Positions 29,644 through 40,317 of a stretch of DNA of 64,000 nucleotides are shown one piece after another. Origin of the DNA: Melanopsichium pennsylvanicum (lineage: Eukaryota; Basidiomycota; Ustilaginomycetes; Ustilaginales); NCBI GenBank assembly GCA_900208305.1, contig OAPG01000008.1, positions 744,001-808,000 on the forward strand. Direction: 5' to 3'. Under the pieces are notes generated by a model, which was given only the letters and a program-made list of their open reading frames with translations, was not told where the DNA came from and searched no databases. Positions within the stretch are counted from its first letter, which is position 1; each line of letters begins with the position of its first letter. The translations under genes were made by a program, and so were the position numbers.

Positions 29644-31809
29644 TTAGGCATCCACATCCTGTTGACCAGAGTACTCGGGCAAGACCTTGCAAGCACCCTC
29701 CCAGTCGAGGCTGCCCACGCAAAGCTGTCGGATCACCTCAATCACCTGGTCAATGGCGCCGATCCTCTGTGCTGTCGAGTCGCGCTCACGCAACGTCATG
29801 GTGCCCTTGCTCAAACTCGCAAAGTCCAATGTACAGGCAAAAGGAGTTCCGAGCTCGTCGTTTCGTGCGTATCGTCGTCCGATGGATGCGTTCGAGTCGT
29901 CAACGCGGCTTGCCACACCAGCAGACCTCAGCTTTCGGCTCACCTGCTTGACGAGTGGAGTCAACTTCTCGTTGGAGCTAATGGGCACGATCAGCGCCTT
30001 GATAGGAGCCACCAGAGGAGGCAAAGACAGAACACCTCGATCCTGATCATCCTCTCGGCACCAGAAAGAGTGTTCGAGTAGCGAGTAGAAGATTCGGCCG
30101 ATACCGAACGAAGGTTCAATCACGTTGGGAGTAAATTCGCGCACTGTCTCGCGGATGGTCTTCATCTCGACAGTAACAACGTCGGTGGTGAGCTCGAAAG
30201 TCTGACCAGTGCACATGGTGAGTGGAGCAGCACCGTTCTTGAGCTTGGACTGCAGATCAGCGAGCGCCTTCTGGTCCATCTCTAGAATGGCCTCTTCCAC
30301 AATCTTGGCGTCTTTCTTGAACTTGGGACCAATGTTCTTCTTGACGATAGTGGGCACAAGCTTGTCGTACACCTTGGGCTCCTTGTGTGCCTTCTGGACG
30401 ACGAGATCCTTCTTGGTCTTTTTGCTGTGCACGCTAAGATCGTATGCACTTCGATCGGCACATCCGACGCACTCGATCCAGCCGTACGAAGTGTGTATTT
30501 CCGCATCCCAGCAGTCAGAGGCGTAATGGGCCATCTCGTTGGACATGTGCTGACGGAAACGAAGTCGTGTGGCGTCGATACCAATCTTGACAAGGAAGAG
30601 GTAGATTCGGCCGATGAAGTAGCCCAGAGTCTCATTGTCGATGATGCCAGCAGAGACTGCCTCGCCGATGGTCTTAACAGTGATGTCGGTCTTTCCGGAT
30701 TCCTGGACATCCTTGGCAAGCAGGGGCACCTTGATGCTCTGGACTTCTTCGAATCGCTCGTGGTTCTTGTCCTCTGGGTCGACAAAGTGCTCGATTTCAG
30801 CCATGGTGAATTCTCGCACTCGCAAAAGACCGGCACGGGGGCTGATCTCGTTACGGAACGACTTGCCAATTTGAGCACTGGCAAAGGGAACACGGCCATT
30901 GTTAAACTCTAAAAGACGTTGAAAGTTGACAAAGTGTCCCTGGGCGGTTTCGGGTCGAAGATATCCTTTGACTTGACCGGTGGGACCGATGGAAGATTCG
31001 AACATGAGGTTGAATTCGATAGGTTCCGACACTTCGTTGCCGGACTCTGGAGAACGGATCTCGTACTTGCGGATGAGCTCACCCAGCTGCTTGCCGTCAA
31101 AGTTATCGATCTGAGCCAACGTGGAAGTGTACTCGTCCACAAGGGCATCTTCCAGCTTGACAGCAGTGGACTTGACCTTCTTCTTCTTGCTCTTTTTGTC
31201 GTCGCCAGCGGCTTCTGTGGGGACGGCGACAGCTTGGCCGGCCTCCTTGGCACGAGCCTGCTTGTCACCTTCAAGGCGGGCCTCAAGAACGCCCTCGACG
31301 AGGTGGTCGGCACGGAAGATCTCGCCATTCTTGGTGTCCTTGCACATCCAGTCGGCGAACTTGTCTACGTGTCCAGAGGTCTTGAGAACATCGGCCAGTG
31401 TCATGATGGTGGTGTCGAGTTCGAGCATCTCCTCCTCGATGATAAAGTGGTTTCGCCATTGGTTGATGATGTTGGCCTGAAGAGCGGCACCTGTCGGACC
31501 GTAGTCGTAGAGACCGCCGACACCTCCGTAGATCTCGAATGCCTGGATGTAGAAGAATCGCTTGGTCATAAGGCCTTCAAGCTGGCTGCGAGAGAAAGGG
31601 TGAGCATCGCGCTTGACCTCTGGACGGTTCGAAATGGCCGAGGGAGCTGGGGCATCCGGGGTGATACCGGGAACGACTCTGGACATGGTGCGCAACGACG
31701 GGATGCTAGTGTATGTGAAGGGCTTGGATGGGAAATGCGCAGAAGATCGTATCACTGCCGAAAAGGGTTGGGAGAGATATGGCAGAAGTGACCGAGTCGC
31801 AACGAGCAT
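29644..31809 (-). CDS. GRS1: Glycyl-tRNA synthetase, class II, with probable mitochondrial presequence on the long form
   Basis: Charges tRNA-Gly with glycine. The 721-residue frame is an alpha2-type eukaryotic GlyRS: LEGLMTKRFFYIQAFEIYGGVGGLYDYGP near the N-terminus, class II motif 2 in FRNEISPRAGLLRVREFTMAEIEHF, motif 3 in EPSFGIGRIFYSLLEHSFWC, and the anticodon-binding domain from about residue 590 (PPLVAPIKALIVPIS, then VDDSNASIGRRYARNDELGTPF). A Lys-rich insertion (DDKKSKKKKVKS) lies in the catalytic insertion domain. The first ATG (31809) gives a 41-residue leader rich in Arg, Ser, Leu and Phe without acidic residues, like a mitochondrial presequence. The second ATG (31686, MSRVVPG) would give a 680-residue cytosolic form. 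In yeast one GRS1 gene serves both compartments through alternative starts; the same is inferred here. Confidence 0.94.
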   Translation of the reverse strand: MLVATRSLLPYLSQPFSAVIRSSAHFPSKPFTYTSIPSLRTMSRVVPGITPDAPAPSAISNRPEVKRDAHPFSRSQLEGLMTKRFFYIQAFEIYGGVGGLYDYGPTGAALQANIINQWRNHFIIEEEMLELDTTIMTLADVLKTSGHVDKFADWMCKDTKNGEIFRADHLVEGVLEARLEGDKQARAKEAGQAVAVPTEAAGDDKKSKKKKVKSTAVKLEDALVDEYTSTLAQIDNFDGKQLGELIRKYEIRSPESGNEVSEPIEFNLMFESSIGPTGQVKGYLRPETAQGHFVNFQRLLEFNNGRVPFASAQIGKSFRNEISPRAGLLRVREFTMAEIEHFVDPEDKNHERFEEVQSIKVPLLAKDVQESGKTDITVKTIGEAVSAGIIDNETLGYFIGRIYLFLVKIGIDATRLRFRQHMSNEMAHYASDCWDAEIHTSYGWIECVGCADRSAYDLSVHSKKTKKDLVVQKAHKEPKVYDKLVPTIVKKNIGPKFKKDAKIVEEAILEMDQKALADLQSKLKNGAAPLTMCTGQTFELTTDVVTVEMKTIRETVREFTPNVIEPSFGIGRIFYSLLEHSFWCREDDQDRGVLSLPPLVAPIKALIVPISSNEKLTPLVKQVSRKLRSAGVASRVDDSNASIGRRYARNDELGTPFACTLDFASLSKGTMTLRERDSTAQRIGAIDQVIEVIRQLCVGSLDWEGACKVLPEYSGQQDVDA

Positions 31810-33530
31810 AAACTGCGGTAGTTGGGCTAAAGGTGAACACGAGCAAGATCAGAAGGCAACGGTAGCAGCCGAACCTGGAACAAGCTCAATTTCGTCGAAG
31901 ATGTTGACTGCGGTGGTGATGTTGATGAAGATAGGGGAACGGGCTTGAGTTGGTCACCGATGAAGAAAAATGTTGATTGGTCGAGCCGCAAAGAAGAGTT
32001 GAGTAGCGCTTTTGAGCCGAACTTCCAACACTCTAGTGAGTTTGGTGTCTTAAGCGGTGTCGACGGGGAGCAAGCGGGAAGAGGTCTGATGTTTGGGCTT
32101 AAGCGCTGCGAATGCAACAACCACCAACCAACCAAGAAACAAGAAATTTGTGGTTTTTTTTTTCCAAGTATCGCTCACTGCTCATCGCTCTCCTCTGCCT
32201 CTTTCTCAGGCCTTCCTTTGCTCTTCAGAAGAAAATTCAAAAATAATGCCAAAGTGACTGGCAACAACTCAGAAAATATAACATTTGCCACACGAGTCTC
32301 AACGAGTCTGTACAAAGCTGTCGGTCTCACACTCATTTTTTGGCATAATCTCGAAAGAGGGTCCTGCCTTGCTTGGTGAAGATAGACTGTGCGCTGTATT
32401 TTTTTTATTAATTAACCAGCGAGCATGGGCCAGCAAATTTTCGATTCTACAGGCCTCGCTACGGTCAAGACAAAAATTCAGATATTCACAGAACGCCGGT
32501 CTCGACGCTATTTCCTGGTCTGAGCTCAAAAGAAATTCGACACAGAGAGGAGTTTGAAAAATTCAAACGTTCGAGCAGGGGAAAATGGACCGAGAAAACC
32601 ACCTAATCTTGGACCCCTGCCTGCTTTTTTTTTTGCTATCAAAAGCTGGCTCAAGCGCGGCAATGCAGGGTCGTTGATACACTGCAGTGGAAGAGTCAAC
32701 TGTGAAATGAAATTATTCTTTGCCCCCTGGCTCGAGCGAGGCTGCTGTCAAGGGTGGCCCGGGCTCACTTTTCGTGTCATGCCATAAATAATTCAAGATT
32801 TCAAAATTTGGACTTGTTTTAGTTTAACTGTGGGTTGAGGCTGCCTTACAGCAGCGGGATAGCTTACCAACCTCTTTCTTAAGTTTGGTCCAGAAAAAGG
32901 ATCAAGGCGGGCTCGCACTGTTTGAATGATGGCGTAAAAAAAAAAGAAAGAAAAAAAAGGACAAACAAACAAAAAATCCGGCTCGAGCACACCTAAAAAA
33001 CGTGCTTGCTCAAGGCAACTCGATGCGGTGCGAGAGAGTTGAGCTCCCGCATTCCTCGCTGGAGGAGAACTCACCTCGCCACCTTTGTGTTCGCCATCCA
33101 TACCACATTGAGCTTCCACCGCAAACCATCATCTCTCTGTACCTCTGACGTCGACCAAAAGAATCGCTGCTGCAGGAAACGCCTACCTCCCTTGTTGTCT
33201 CGGTACGAGAAAAGAGCGAATTGCTCTCAGAAGCGGTTGTGCATTACCGGCTAGTTTCTTTTTTCTTGACACCGATACAACCTCTGCTAGCACAAGCAGC
33301 TCCTCCTCCTCGTAAAGGGGCCTCCACTCGATATCGACACAAGCAACATGATCAGCTTGTAAATTGCACATTTACGCCCTTCCTCACCTGATCGTTTTGG
33401 TTGCGCTACCCACTCCCATAGCCTTCGTTCTCAGCTGAGGCTGTTTTGTGGCACGCACAGCTTCAAACTCCTTTCGCCAGCAGCTCACCTCTTGAAGCTC
33501 TGTCCATCACCATCCGAAACAATCACCAAA
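31810..33530. promoter_or_regulatory. Divergent promoter region, GlyRS / orphan gene
   Basis: A 1.7-kb gap between two starts. It holds T- and A-rich runs (32152-32163, 32399-32406, 32936-32960). No coding potential was recognised and no promoter element is assigned. Confidence 0.5.
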
Positions 33531-34344
33531 ATGAGCAGGGCTCCACCACTCATGCCAAGCTCTTCAAGCGGCCACTCCTATTCATCACCCAAACTTGGTG
33601 CTGCCGCCATCTACAGCACCAGCTCGCCTGGAGGCTCACCCCGGCCTTACTTTGCTCAGCATCTTCCTGGTACGCTTTCTCCCTACCGAGATGCATCCGC
33701 TCGCTATGCCCACCTTGGCAGCCCAAGGATCAGTTCGCTCAGTCGCGACACTACTGCAGCGCTCAAAGGAAGCAATTACCCCACCTCTTCTTCTCGACCA
33801 AACTCACCCTCACCCACACCAGGATCTCGGTCGCCATCTCCCAGCAGTGATAGCAGCGAGTCCGGCGGCTCTTCCTCGCGTGGCTCACGTGGTCCCGTCG
33901 ATAATGATGCTTCACCCGATGACCGCCCGTTGATGGAACGTACCGATTCGGCCAGTCGCAGAGACGAACTCATGCGACAAGCAGAGACCGACGACTCTGC
34001 TCCTGGACCTAGTGTTGGTTCTCCGAGTGGCCTCAAACGCGTTCACCAATTGCAGCCAATCGATACAAAAAGTGAGTAACCCTGTCCCCTCTCTGCATTT
34101 TGAGCCATCGTCTTTTACCCTTGTTCTCTCCGACTCCGATGGTCATCGCCAAGCAATCATCACCAGTCGGCATTACCGACATCCGTCCGCATTGCTTGGA
34201 AAAGAACTCCACCACTGGGCTCGTCGCCGCTTCTTGTGCTGTTAATGTCTTGCAGTCGAGATTTTAGAAGATTTGATGGCCTCTTGCGACATGACTTCGA
34301 GTTCTAGCATTCTCCACCGTCGCATTTCGTGTCAATGCGCTTGA
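33531..34344 (+). CDS. Uncharacterised Ser/Pro-rich protein, probably two exons
   Basis: I do not recognise this gene. Exon 1 (33531-34071) starts at the first ATG in a good context (CACCAAAATGAG) and encodes a Ser-, Pro- and Arg-rich, likely disordered 180-residue segment with RS/SP patches and an acidic, charged part (DDRPLMERTDSASRRDEL). It runs into GTGAGT at 34072. The best acceptor is TGTCTTGCAG ending at 34255, with TGTTAAT as possible branch site. The 184-nt intron joins DTK to IEILEDLMASCDM and ends after 209 residues at a TGA (34342-34344). Without splicing the frame stops after two further codons. The Ser/Pro composition would suit a regulatory protein, but nothing shows a function. 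Exon 2 is less sure than exon 1, and a different 3' exon is possible. Confidence 0.5.
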
Positions 34345-36858
34345 CTCGGTCAGGTCAGCTCCTGCCTGTTCTGAAGCAACTTCATGGCACAAATGCTGTG
34401 CGAAGGTGGTAAAGGTAGCTATTCGGATAGTCATGCTTCCGTCTCCGCCGTGCAACAGGGCCGGTCCAGCCAAAGACGGTCTGTATCAGCGTTGTCCGGC
34501 TTGCACCTGCTATATAACCTGTTGTCGTCAAGACTGCCTTTCAAGGTTGGCTAGCACATTGTGCGTGACGACCATACGTGGATTTTCCGTCGAGCGTATG
34601 GCCGGATCGAAGTGTTTTTTGCCGGGACCGCTCGACATTACAAGCTGCGTCCATTTCATCGGCCATCTTGAAGCGAAAGCCTATTTCGTTTCCTCGAGTT
34701 GGCTCTCAAAAGTGATCTGAGGCCTGGCCTCCCATACGCTGAGCACCGCGACAGGAGAGATCAAGGACCTGGTCATCCTCTCAGCTCTCTGTGGACCCTG
34801 ACGCCGTTCAGAAGCTCTGCTCGGTGGACCGCGCGTCGGTCTCGATGTATGCCTCGACGTTCGCATCTCCCCTCCGTATCTCCCCGGATTTGCTAGCAGC
34901 TGCATATGCCTGCGTTGGATAGCCTGATGCTGGTTATCGCTAACCAAAGTGCTTCGTGCATAGCTTCTGATAAGCACTTGGCGAAGGAGATTCGGACGAC
35001 TCTGAGAGAACGCCGTGCTCGTGTCGACGCTGATGGTCTCACAATCGGGTTTGCCAGCATCATTCTGTCGCAGCATCTTGGGAGAGATCTCTGACCATGA
35101 TGCAGAGACCGTCAATTACTGTATGCTTGCACTTCGCAGCGTCGCCCAGCGGCGCTCCTTTGAAAGCTTGGAGACCGTTCGAATGAGGTCGCACGTATCA
35201 TCGTTCAGCCTCGTTCGGAGCTGCGACATGCTCGTCGTGACAACACCATCAGACGTAGGAGGAGGGTGGCTTCGCTTGCATTGCTCTCAGCGCTCGTGGA
35301 TACTGTTCTGCGTTTCAACGAAACCAGGCTCTCAGCCCACCTTGTGACGCCAGAGTGCTTCGCTGTATCTGCGCCATGCCTTGCTCAGGCATCGCTTGCA
35401 CTTGCTCGACCTCATCTTTTCTTCTCATGCTCGCCTGTGGAGTCGACAACGTTGTCCCGCTCTTTTCGAGTCGAGCATCTGGCGTGAATGCGAGCGAGCC
35501 AGTGGCAACCAGTCCTGATTTCCGATTTCGACTTCTCTGCGGGCGGCGCGTTTTATCTTTGTGGATTCGGCCAGGCTATTCCAGTGCGCGCATTTCCTCG
35601 AATTTCGTGTCGGCCAGGCTCGACGAGTAAGCAACACCGCTCCACATCAGCACAGCAGCACGTTATGTCGTCGGAATGGGCTTCTCAGGGCAGGACCTCC
35701 TGCCTCGCGGCAGTGTGGCGTGTGTCTGTCTCTCTTGAGCCAATCGCCTTTGCTTTGCCTCTGCTTTTAAGCTCTGTGATGCACAGTGACCCCTGGCGAT
35801 GCAGCTCTGACCGTCCTCGTGCCGCTAAATTTGGATTCCGCCCTGCACTCCTGCTCTGTCTCTCTGAGTTTGGGTGCGTGTAAAGCTGCATCTCAACGTG
35901 TATCGTCGCTTTGCGGTCCTGGCTTGGCTTGCTGCAGTTAAGCTTGTCGCCGGGCTTAGTTGCTCGCGGGTCCCTCCCGGTCTTCCTCCTTTCTCCTGTC
36001 ACCTGTCTCCTTCTCCTGGTGCAGCGATGCGTTGAAGAGGTCGGCAAGCTGTCTCCGTCATTCTAGTCCGCGTCTCTCCATCGCAGCTACATCGTGACAG
36101 AGTGACTGCTCAGCCGCCCTCTAAGATCTTCTGAATTTGCTCCTCGGCGCTCCCGTCTCGTAACTTGCCTCGAGCCTAAGCTACGCAGCACCGCCGCACT
36201 CTGTCTTCTCTCTGCGCTCTCTTTTGCCTAAGGGCTCAGTCAAGTTGACGTTGGCCAGCTAGATAGCTAGCTAGCCAGCCAACCAGCTGTCCTTCCGCTT
36301 CTCCCTGTCGTTTGTTGGGCCTCCCGTTTCCTCCACCCACACAACAGCGCCTCTCCCTCATTTCCCCCCCTCTCTCGCACCGACCACCCGCTCCTGCACG
36401 TATTTCATCTTACAACCTTTTCCCTTCCAAACGCCAACATCAACCAGATTCTCTTTCCGCATCGACACCATTTCATCGTCTCCTTTCTGGACTCGAGTTC
36501 CTTTGCATCCCATTAATTTGGATCGCGATTCAGCTTTTTGGAAAACGCGAAAAGCGAGTCTCGAGATCAGACCCGAGCAGTGCCCGCGACATTGTTTTTC
36601 TCAGCGTGATCATCATAGCTTTTGCCGAGCAACACTCCTGGTGACGGCTGTCTTGCTTCAAGCTAACAAATCGTCACGGCAAAGTCAAGCACAACATTTG
36701 GTGGTTTTTGCTTCGCCTAGTCGGCACATTCACGGGGAAGCTCATCCCTTCGCCTTAGCTTTCCGGCTACAACTCGCCTCTGCCATCCGTGTCTCACACC
36801 TACTATCTTTGTCGCAACAAACACTCCCATCCTCGACTCATATGGGACAAGGGCAAAC
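34345..36858. promoter_or_regulatory. 2.5-kb gene-free region upstream of C2H2 factor
   Basis: No convincing gene. The last 700 bases (about 36150-36858) are pyrimidine-rich and look like a long promoter or 5' leader of the zinc-finger gene. A small cluster of AGCTAG/CCAGC repeats lies at about 36256-36290. Open frames of up to 145 codons have no family resemblance. Confidence 0.5.
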
Positions 36859-39366
36859 ATGGCGGCTTCACCCGAACTCATCAGCTTCACCAACAGCCTT
36901 CTGAATACTGACAATATGCTCTCCCCACTTCACCACACTTTCGCCGCCGCAGACGCTGCTGCACGCAGGACTTCCGCCGGCGAACCATTGAGCGCTAGCT
37001 CACCGCGCATCGGCGAAGCATACGTCAACAGTCCCAAGCGCGACCCACTGCGCGACGGATACCGCGCCACTCCTCCATCCTCTGCTTGGAGGCACTCAAA
37101 TTCTTACACTGGCCGAGATGGATCTCCATGGTACAATGACGCACGCTCTTCGCCTTTTGCCTCATCGGCAGCGCGCGACTATGCCACACTCGAACTCGAA
37201 TCGAGCCTTGGCGCACCACCACATCCGACTGGCGATCCGGCGCTTCACTATGGAGACACTAGCAATACTGATAGCGTCGTCGCGCTACTTCACGCTGCCG
37301 CAGCCGCTAATGATGCCAGCAAAGTGACGGATCGCTCCAACGAGAATCGATTTCCCTCTCCAAGCGCCTTCTACCAGCAAGGCATGCCCACTTACGGCAT
37401 CCCTCCCTACTCAGCTGCTTACCGCTCCAGCTCTTCCGGACTCGGATTCACAAACTCACCCAACCTCGGATTCGCCCGCCCATACCGTGGTGTCGATGGA
37501 TCCATGGATGCTGCTTCGCCATACGCACAAGCCACGGCTACTGTTCAGCCTTCGGCGACTGCTCCTTCAGCAACAGAGGCAGACTCCAAGATCCAAGTCA
37601 AGACTGAGCCAGATACCCAGGAGGCCGAAACCCAGCCACCACCTAAGAAGGGACGCGGCCGTGGTCGCAAGAAGAGCACGGTCAAGCAGGAAGCTGCAGA
37701 AGCAGCTGCAATCGCGCCGCCAACCAACGGCCCCAGCGCACTCGACAGCGTCGTCTCGGCTGCGCTTGCTGCTTCGGGGGCGCCGACAAGCTATGCCGGT
37801 CCTGCCTTCTCGCAATACGGCTATCCAGACTACAGCGCTACGGGCATGCCCGCGACTGCCTTCTCTCCCAACCCGCTTGTTTCGCTGGCTGCACAAGTTG
37901 CGGGTGCGATGGCACCTGCCGCTGCAGCTGTACCACAAGCCGTAACGTCAGCTGAGCCCCTCGACAAGGCATCCGGATCCGCCGCTGCTGCCTCTACATC
38001 ACCGCTCGGCGCTGCTACTGCTCCTGCCACTTCGCCGGCTTCGCCTGGTGGCACCAAGGCTAGGACGGAAAGCGACGCGGGAGGTCCCAAATTGCACGAA
38101 TGCGAGACCTGTGGCAAGTCGTTCAGCCGCAGATCGGATCTCGCTCGTCACCGCCGCATTCACACCGGCGAACGTCCGTACCCATGCGATTACCCTGGAT
38201 GCGGCAAAAGCTTCATTCAACGATCAGCGCTGACGGTGCATTCGCGTGTTCACTCTGGCGAGCGTCCTCACAAATGCGAGTTCGAGGGATGCGACAAGAG
38301 CTTTTCGGACAGCAGTTCGCTTGCTCGTCATCGCCGAACTCACACGGGCCGACGACCGTACGTCTGCGAGTTCCCCAAATGTGGCAAGATGTTCACTCGA
38401 CGCACCACCCTGAATCGTCACTCACGATGCCACCAGCCCGGCTATGTCAAGCCCAAGAGTCGCGGCAAGGGTCGTGGCAAGGGCAAGAAGTCCGCCAACA
38501 AGGGCGGTCCCAGCGCTGCCAATGACGATGAAGACGATGATGATGACGAGGACGACGATGATGATGAGGATGACAGCGAGGACGAGGACGATGAAGAGGA
38601 AGACTCTGAGGCCGAGTCTGGTTCCGGATCCGAACCCGCTGACTCGATCACTCCTCCGGAGAGCTCGGCTCAGGCTGCCAAGGGCATCAAACGCGCCGCA
38701 CCAGGTGGTCGTGGCCGAAAAAACTCTTCGGAAAAGAAGGCCAACACTGGCAATGCTGCTGGTGTCGCCAATCGCATCAATCGCTCTGCCAGCGATGCTG
38801 AGGCAGCCATGACACTGGCGCAGGCAGCACTACAGGCTCAGTTCAATCCTTACTACACCGATCAGATGAATGGCGCCAGTACTTCGGCCGCGGATCCCGC
38901 TACCAGCATGCCCTGGTCAGGCTCTTCCAGTTTTGCCGCATACCCCATGTCGGCGCAGGACGGGACAGCAGCTCTTTTGGCTGCCAGCAATCACGCCAGC
39001 TTCTCTCCCGGCATGGGCAGCAATGACTCGAATGAAGCCATGGAAGCAGCCGCTGCTGTTCTCGGAGGCTTTGCCAATTCGCCGACCCCCGCAGGAAACG
39101 GCCAGGACTCTGCACAGCTTTCCGAGGCCCAGCTACTGCTGGATGCCGCAATGAGTCCTGTCTCCAACCACGCAACGATCCCAGCAGCTGCCACCAAGGG
39201 CGCTGCCGCCTCTGCTCGTCGTGGTGGCCGGGGTAGAGGCCGCCCTCGCGGATCTGGAGCAAGAGGTGGGAAGCGAGCAGGCGCAAGTGGGTTGTCCAAA
39301 GAGACCGGCGCTGATACTGTCGAAGCAGGTACTGCGCAGACGGCCAGTACCGAGGCGTCCTCATGA
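36859..39366 (+). CDS. C2H2 zinc-finger transcription factor, four fingers (paralogue A)
   Basis: Putative DNA-binding regulator of 835 residues. Four adjacent C2H2 fingers at about residues 415-525 are joined by TGERPY/SGERPH/TGRRPY linkers. The recognition-helix segments are RRSDLAR, QRSALTV, DSSSLAR and RRTTLNR. A basic stretch follows ([14 protein letters not shown]), then a polyacidic run of Asp and Glu encoded by a GAT/GAC tract (about 38524-38610), and near the C-terminus an AT-hook-like [11 protein letters not shown] second basic patch, [10 protein letters not shown], lies near residue 260. The rest is Ala/Ser/Pro-rich and disordered. Start is the first ATG. No intron is needed, unlike the paralogue at 50769-52574, which shares the finger array. 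Target genes are unknown. Confidence 0.87.
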   Translation: MAASPELISFTNSLLNTDNMLSPLHHTFAAADAAARRTSAGEPLSASSPRIGEAYVNSPKRDPLRDGYRATPPSSAWRHSNSYTGRDGSPWYNDARSSPFASSAARDYATLELESSLGAPPHPTGDPALHYGDTSNTDSVVALLHAAAAANDASKVTDRSNENRFPSPSAFYQQGMPTYGIPPYSAAYRSSSSGLGFTNSPNLGFARPYRGVDGSMDAASPYAQATATVQPSATAPSATEADSKIQVKTEPDTQEAETQPPPKKGRGRGRKKSTVKQEAAEAAAIAPPTNGPSALDSVVSAALAASGAPTSYAGPAFSQYGYPDYSATGMPATAFSPNPLVSLAAQVAGAMAPAAAAVPQAVTSAEPLDKASGSAAAASTSPLGAATAPATSPASPGGTKARTESDAGGPKLHECETCGKSFSRRSDLARHRRIHTGERPYPCDYPGCGKSFIQRSALTVHSRVHSGERPHKCEFEGCDKSFSDSSSLARHRRTHTGRRPYVCEFPKCGKMFTRRTTLNRHSRCHQPGYVKPKSRGKGRGKGKKSANKGGPSAANDDEDDDDDEDDDDDEDDSEDEDDEEEDSEAESGSGSEPADSITPPESSAQAAKGIKRAAPGGRGRKNSSEKKANTGNAAGVANRINRSASDAEAAMTLAQAALQAQFNPYYTDQMNGASTSAADPATSMPWSGSSSFAAYPMSAQDGTAALLAASNHASFSPGMGSNDSNEAMEAAAAVLGGFANSPTPAGNGQDSAQLSEAQLLLDAAMSPVSNHATIPAAATKGAAASARRGGRGRGRPRGSGARGGKRAGASGLSKETGADTVEAGTAQTASTEASS

Positions 39367-39930
39367 GCTGCTGCACCACGCTCACTATTGACGTCTTCCG
39401 ATGAAGAGTTTCCTTTTGTTACCCAGACCCGACGTTCACCCTCCTTTTTCTTCTTTTTCTTTCTTCTTCTTTCGGTTCGTCCTAGGCAACCCGCCGACGA
39501 AGACGATGTACTTGTACCTCTTATCTCCCCTTCGTTGATTGTCCTTTTCCTTGCATCAGTTCCATGCTCGTCCCGGTGCTCTGTCAGCCACCTCCTTCGA
39601 GTCGGATGAGGCGTGACTTTTGTAATTCATATAGAATTCCGTTGCATTCGGTGTGAACCCGACCAGATTGCATGACTCGTCAGATGGAGATCTGGTGAGC
39701 TGATGTTGGATGCTTCCATCTCGAGCCCGATCTGTGAAGTTATCGGGCAGATCTTCCAAGCTCGTATTTGGAACGCGAACGCGAGTGGAGAGACCCTTTC
39801 TTGGGTTGAGCCGTACATTGACGCGAATCTTGTCCACTCACCACCACCTCACGCAGTCCTCAACCACATCACAACGATTTCATCCGATATATCTCTGTAG
39901 CGTTCATTCGCGCACTGCACACAACACGCC
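39367..39930. promoter_or_regulatory. Intergenic: C2H2 factor 3' region and EMI1 promoter
   Basis: A 564-base tandem gap. It begins with a T/C-rich stretch (39440-39480), probably the 3' region of the zinc-finger gene. No gene was recognised. Confidence 0.5.
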
Positions 39931-40317
39931 ATGTCGGCAAAGAGCGAGTTCGAAAAGCTAGTGGAAGAGGAGATGACGTACGCCAAAGCTTCGACGCCGA
40001 TATCGGAAATGCCAAGTTGTACAAACATGTTTGACAAGTGGGCGCAATGTTTTGCTCTCGGTCCCCAACTCAAGGCTGTATACAGATACGGAGGTCTTCA
40101 AGACTGTAAGGGGAAACTTGACGATTTCAAGTTCTGTCTTACACTGAAAGGCATGTCACAGGAGGAGAGGTATGACAATTGGATTCGTAGGAAAGCAGAA
40201 AAGACGGCAGAGAAACGACTGGGAAGGGAGAGTAGTGAGACTGTTTGGGAGCTCAGACGAGATCCAATCGAGGCGGTCCGGACAAAATCTCAAGAAACAT
40301 CAGCGACTATCGTGTGA
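39931..40317 (+). CDS. EMI1: EMI1-like twin CX9C protein (DUF3128)
   Basis: A small protein of 128 residues with two CX9C motifs, Cys30-x9-Cys40 and Cys59-x9-Cys69, separated by a helix-turn (FALGPQLKAVYRYGGLQD). This is the DUF3128/EMI1 signature, with KWAQCFALGPQ, YRYGG and FKFCL at family positions. Twin CX9C proteins are usually oxidised by Mia40 and kept in the mitochondrial intermembrane space; the yeast member was named for early meiotic induction and affects mitochondrial function. The tail (KAEKTAEKRLGRES, then WELRRDP) is the usual basic end. The start is the first ATG, and no intron is seen. The family call is confident, the function is not. Confidence 0.88.
   Translation: MSAKSEFEKLVEEEMTYAKASTPISEMPSCTNMFDKWAQCFALGPQLKAVYRYGGLQDCKGKLDDFKFCLTLKGMSQEERYDNWIRRKAEKTAEKRLGRESSETVWELRRDPIEAVRTKSQETSATIV

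Noticed and set aside
30919..31791. Plus-strand open frame of 290 codons
   Set aside because: It is antisense to the well-conserved glycyl-tRNA synthetase and has no protein family resemblance; it is a codon-bias shadow.
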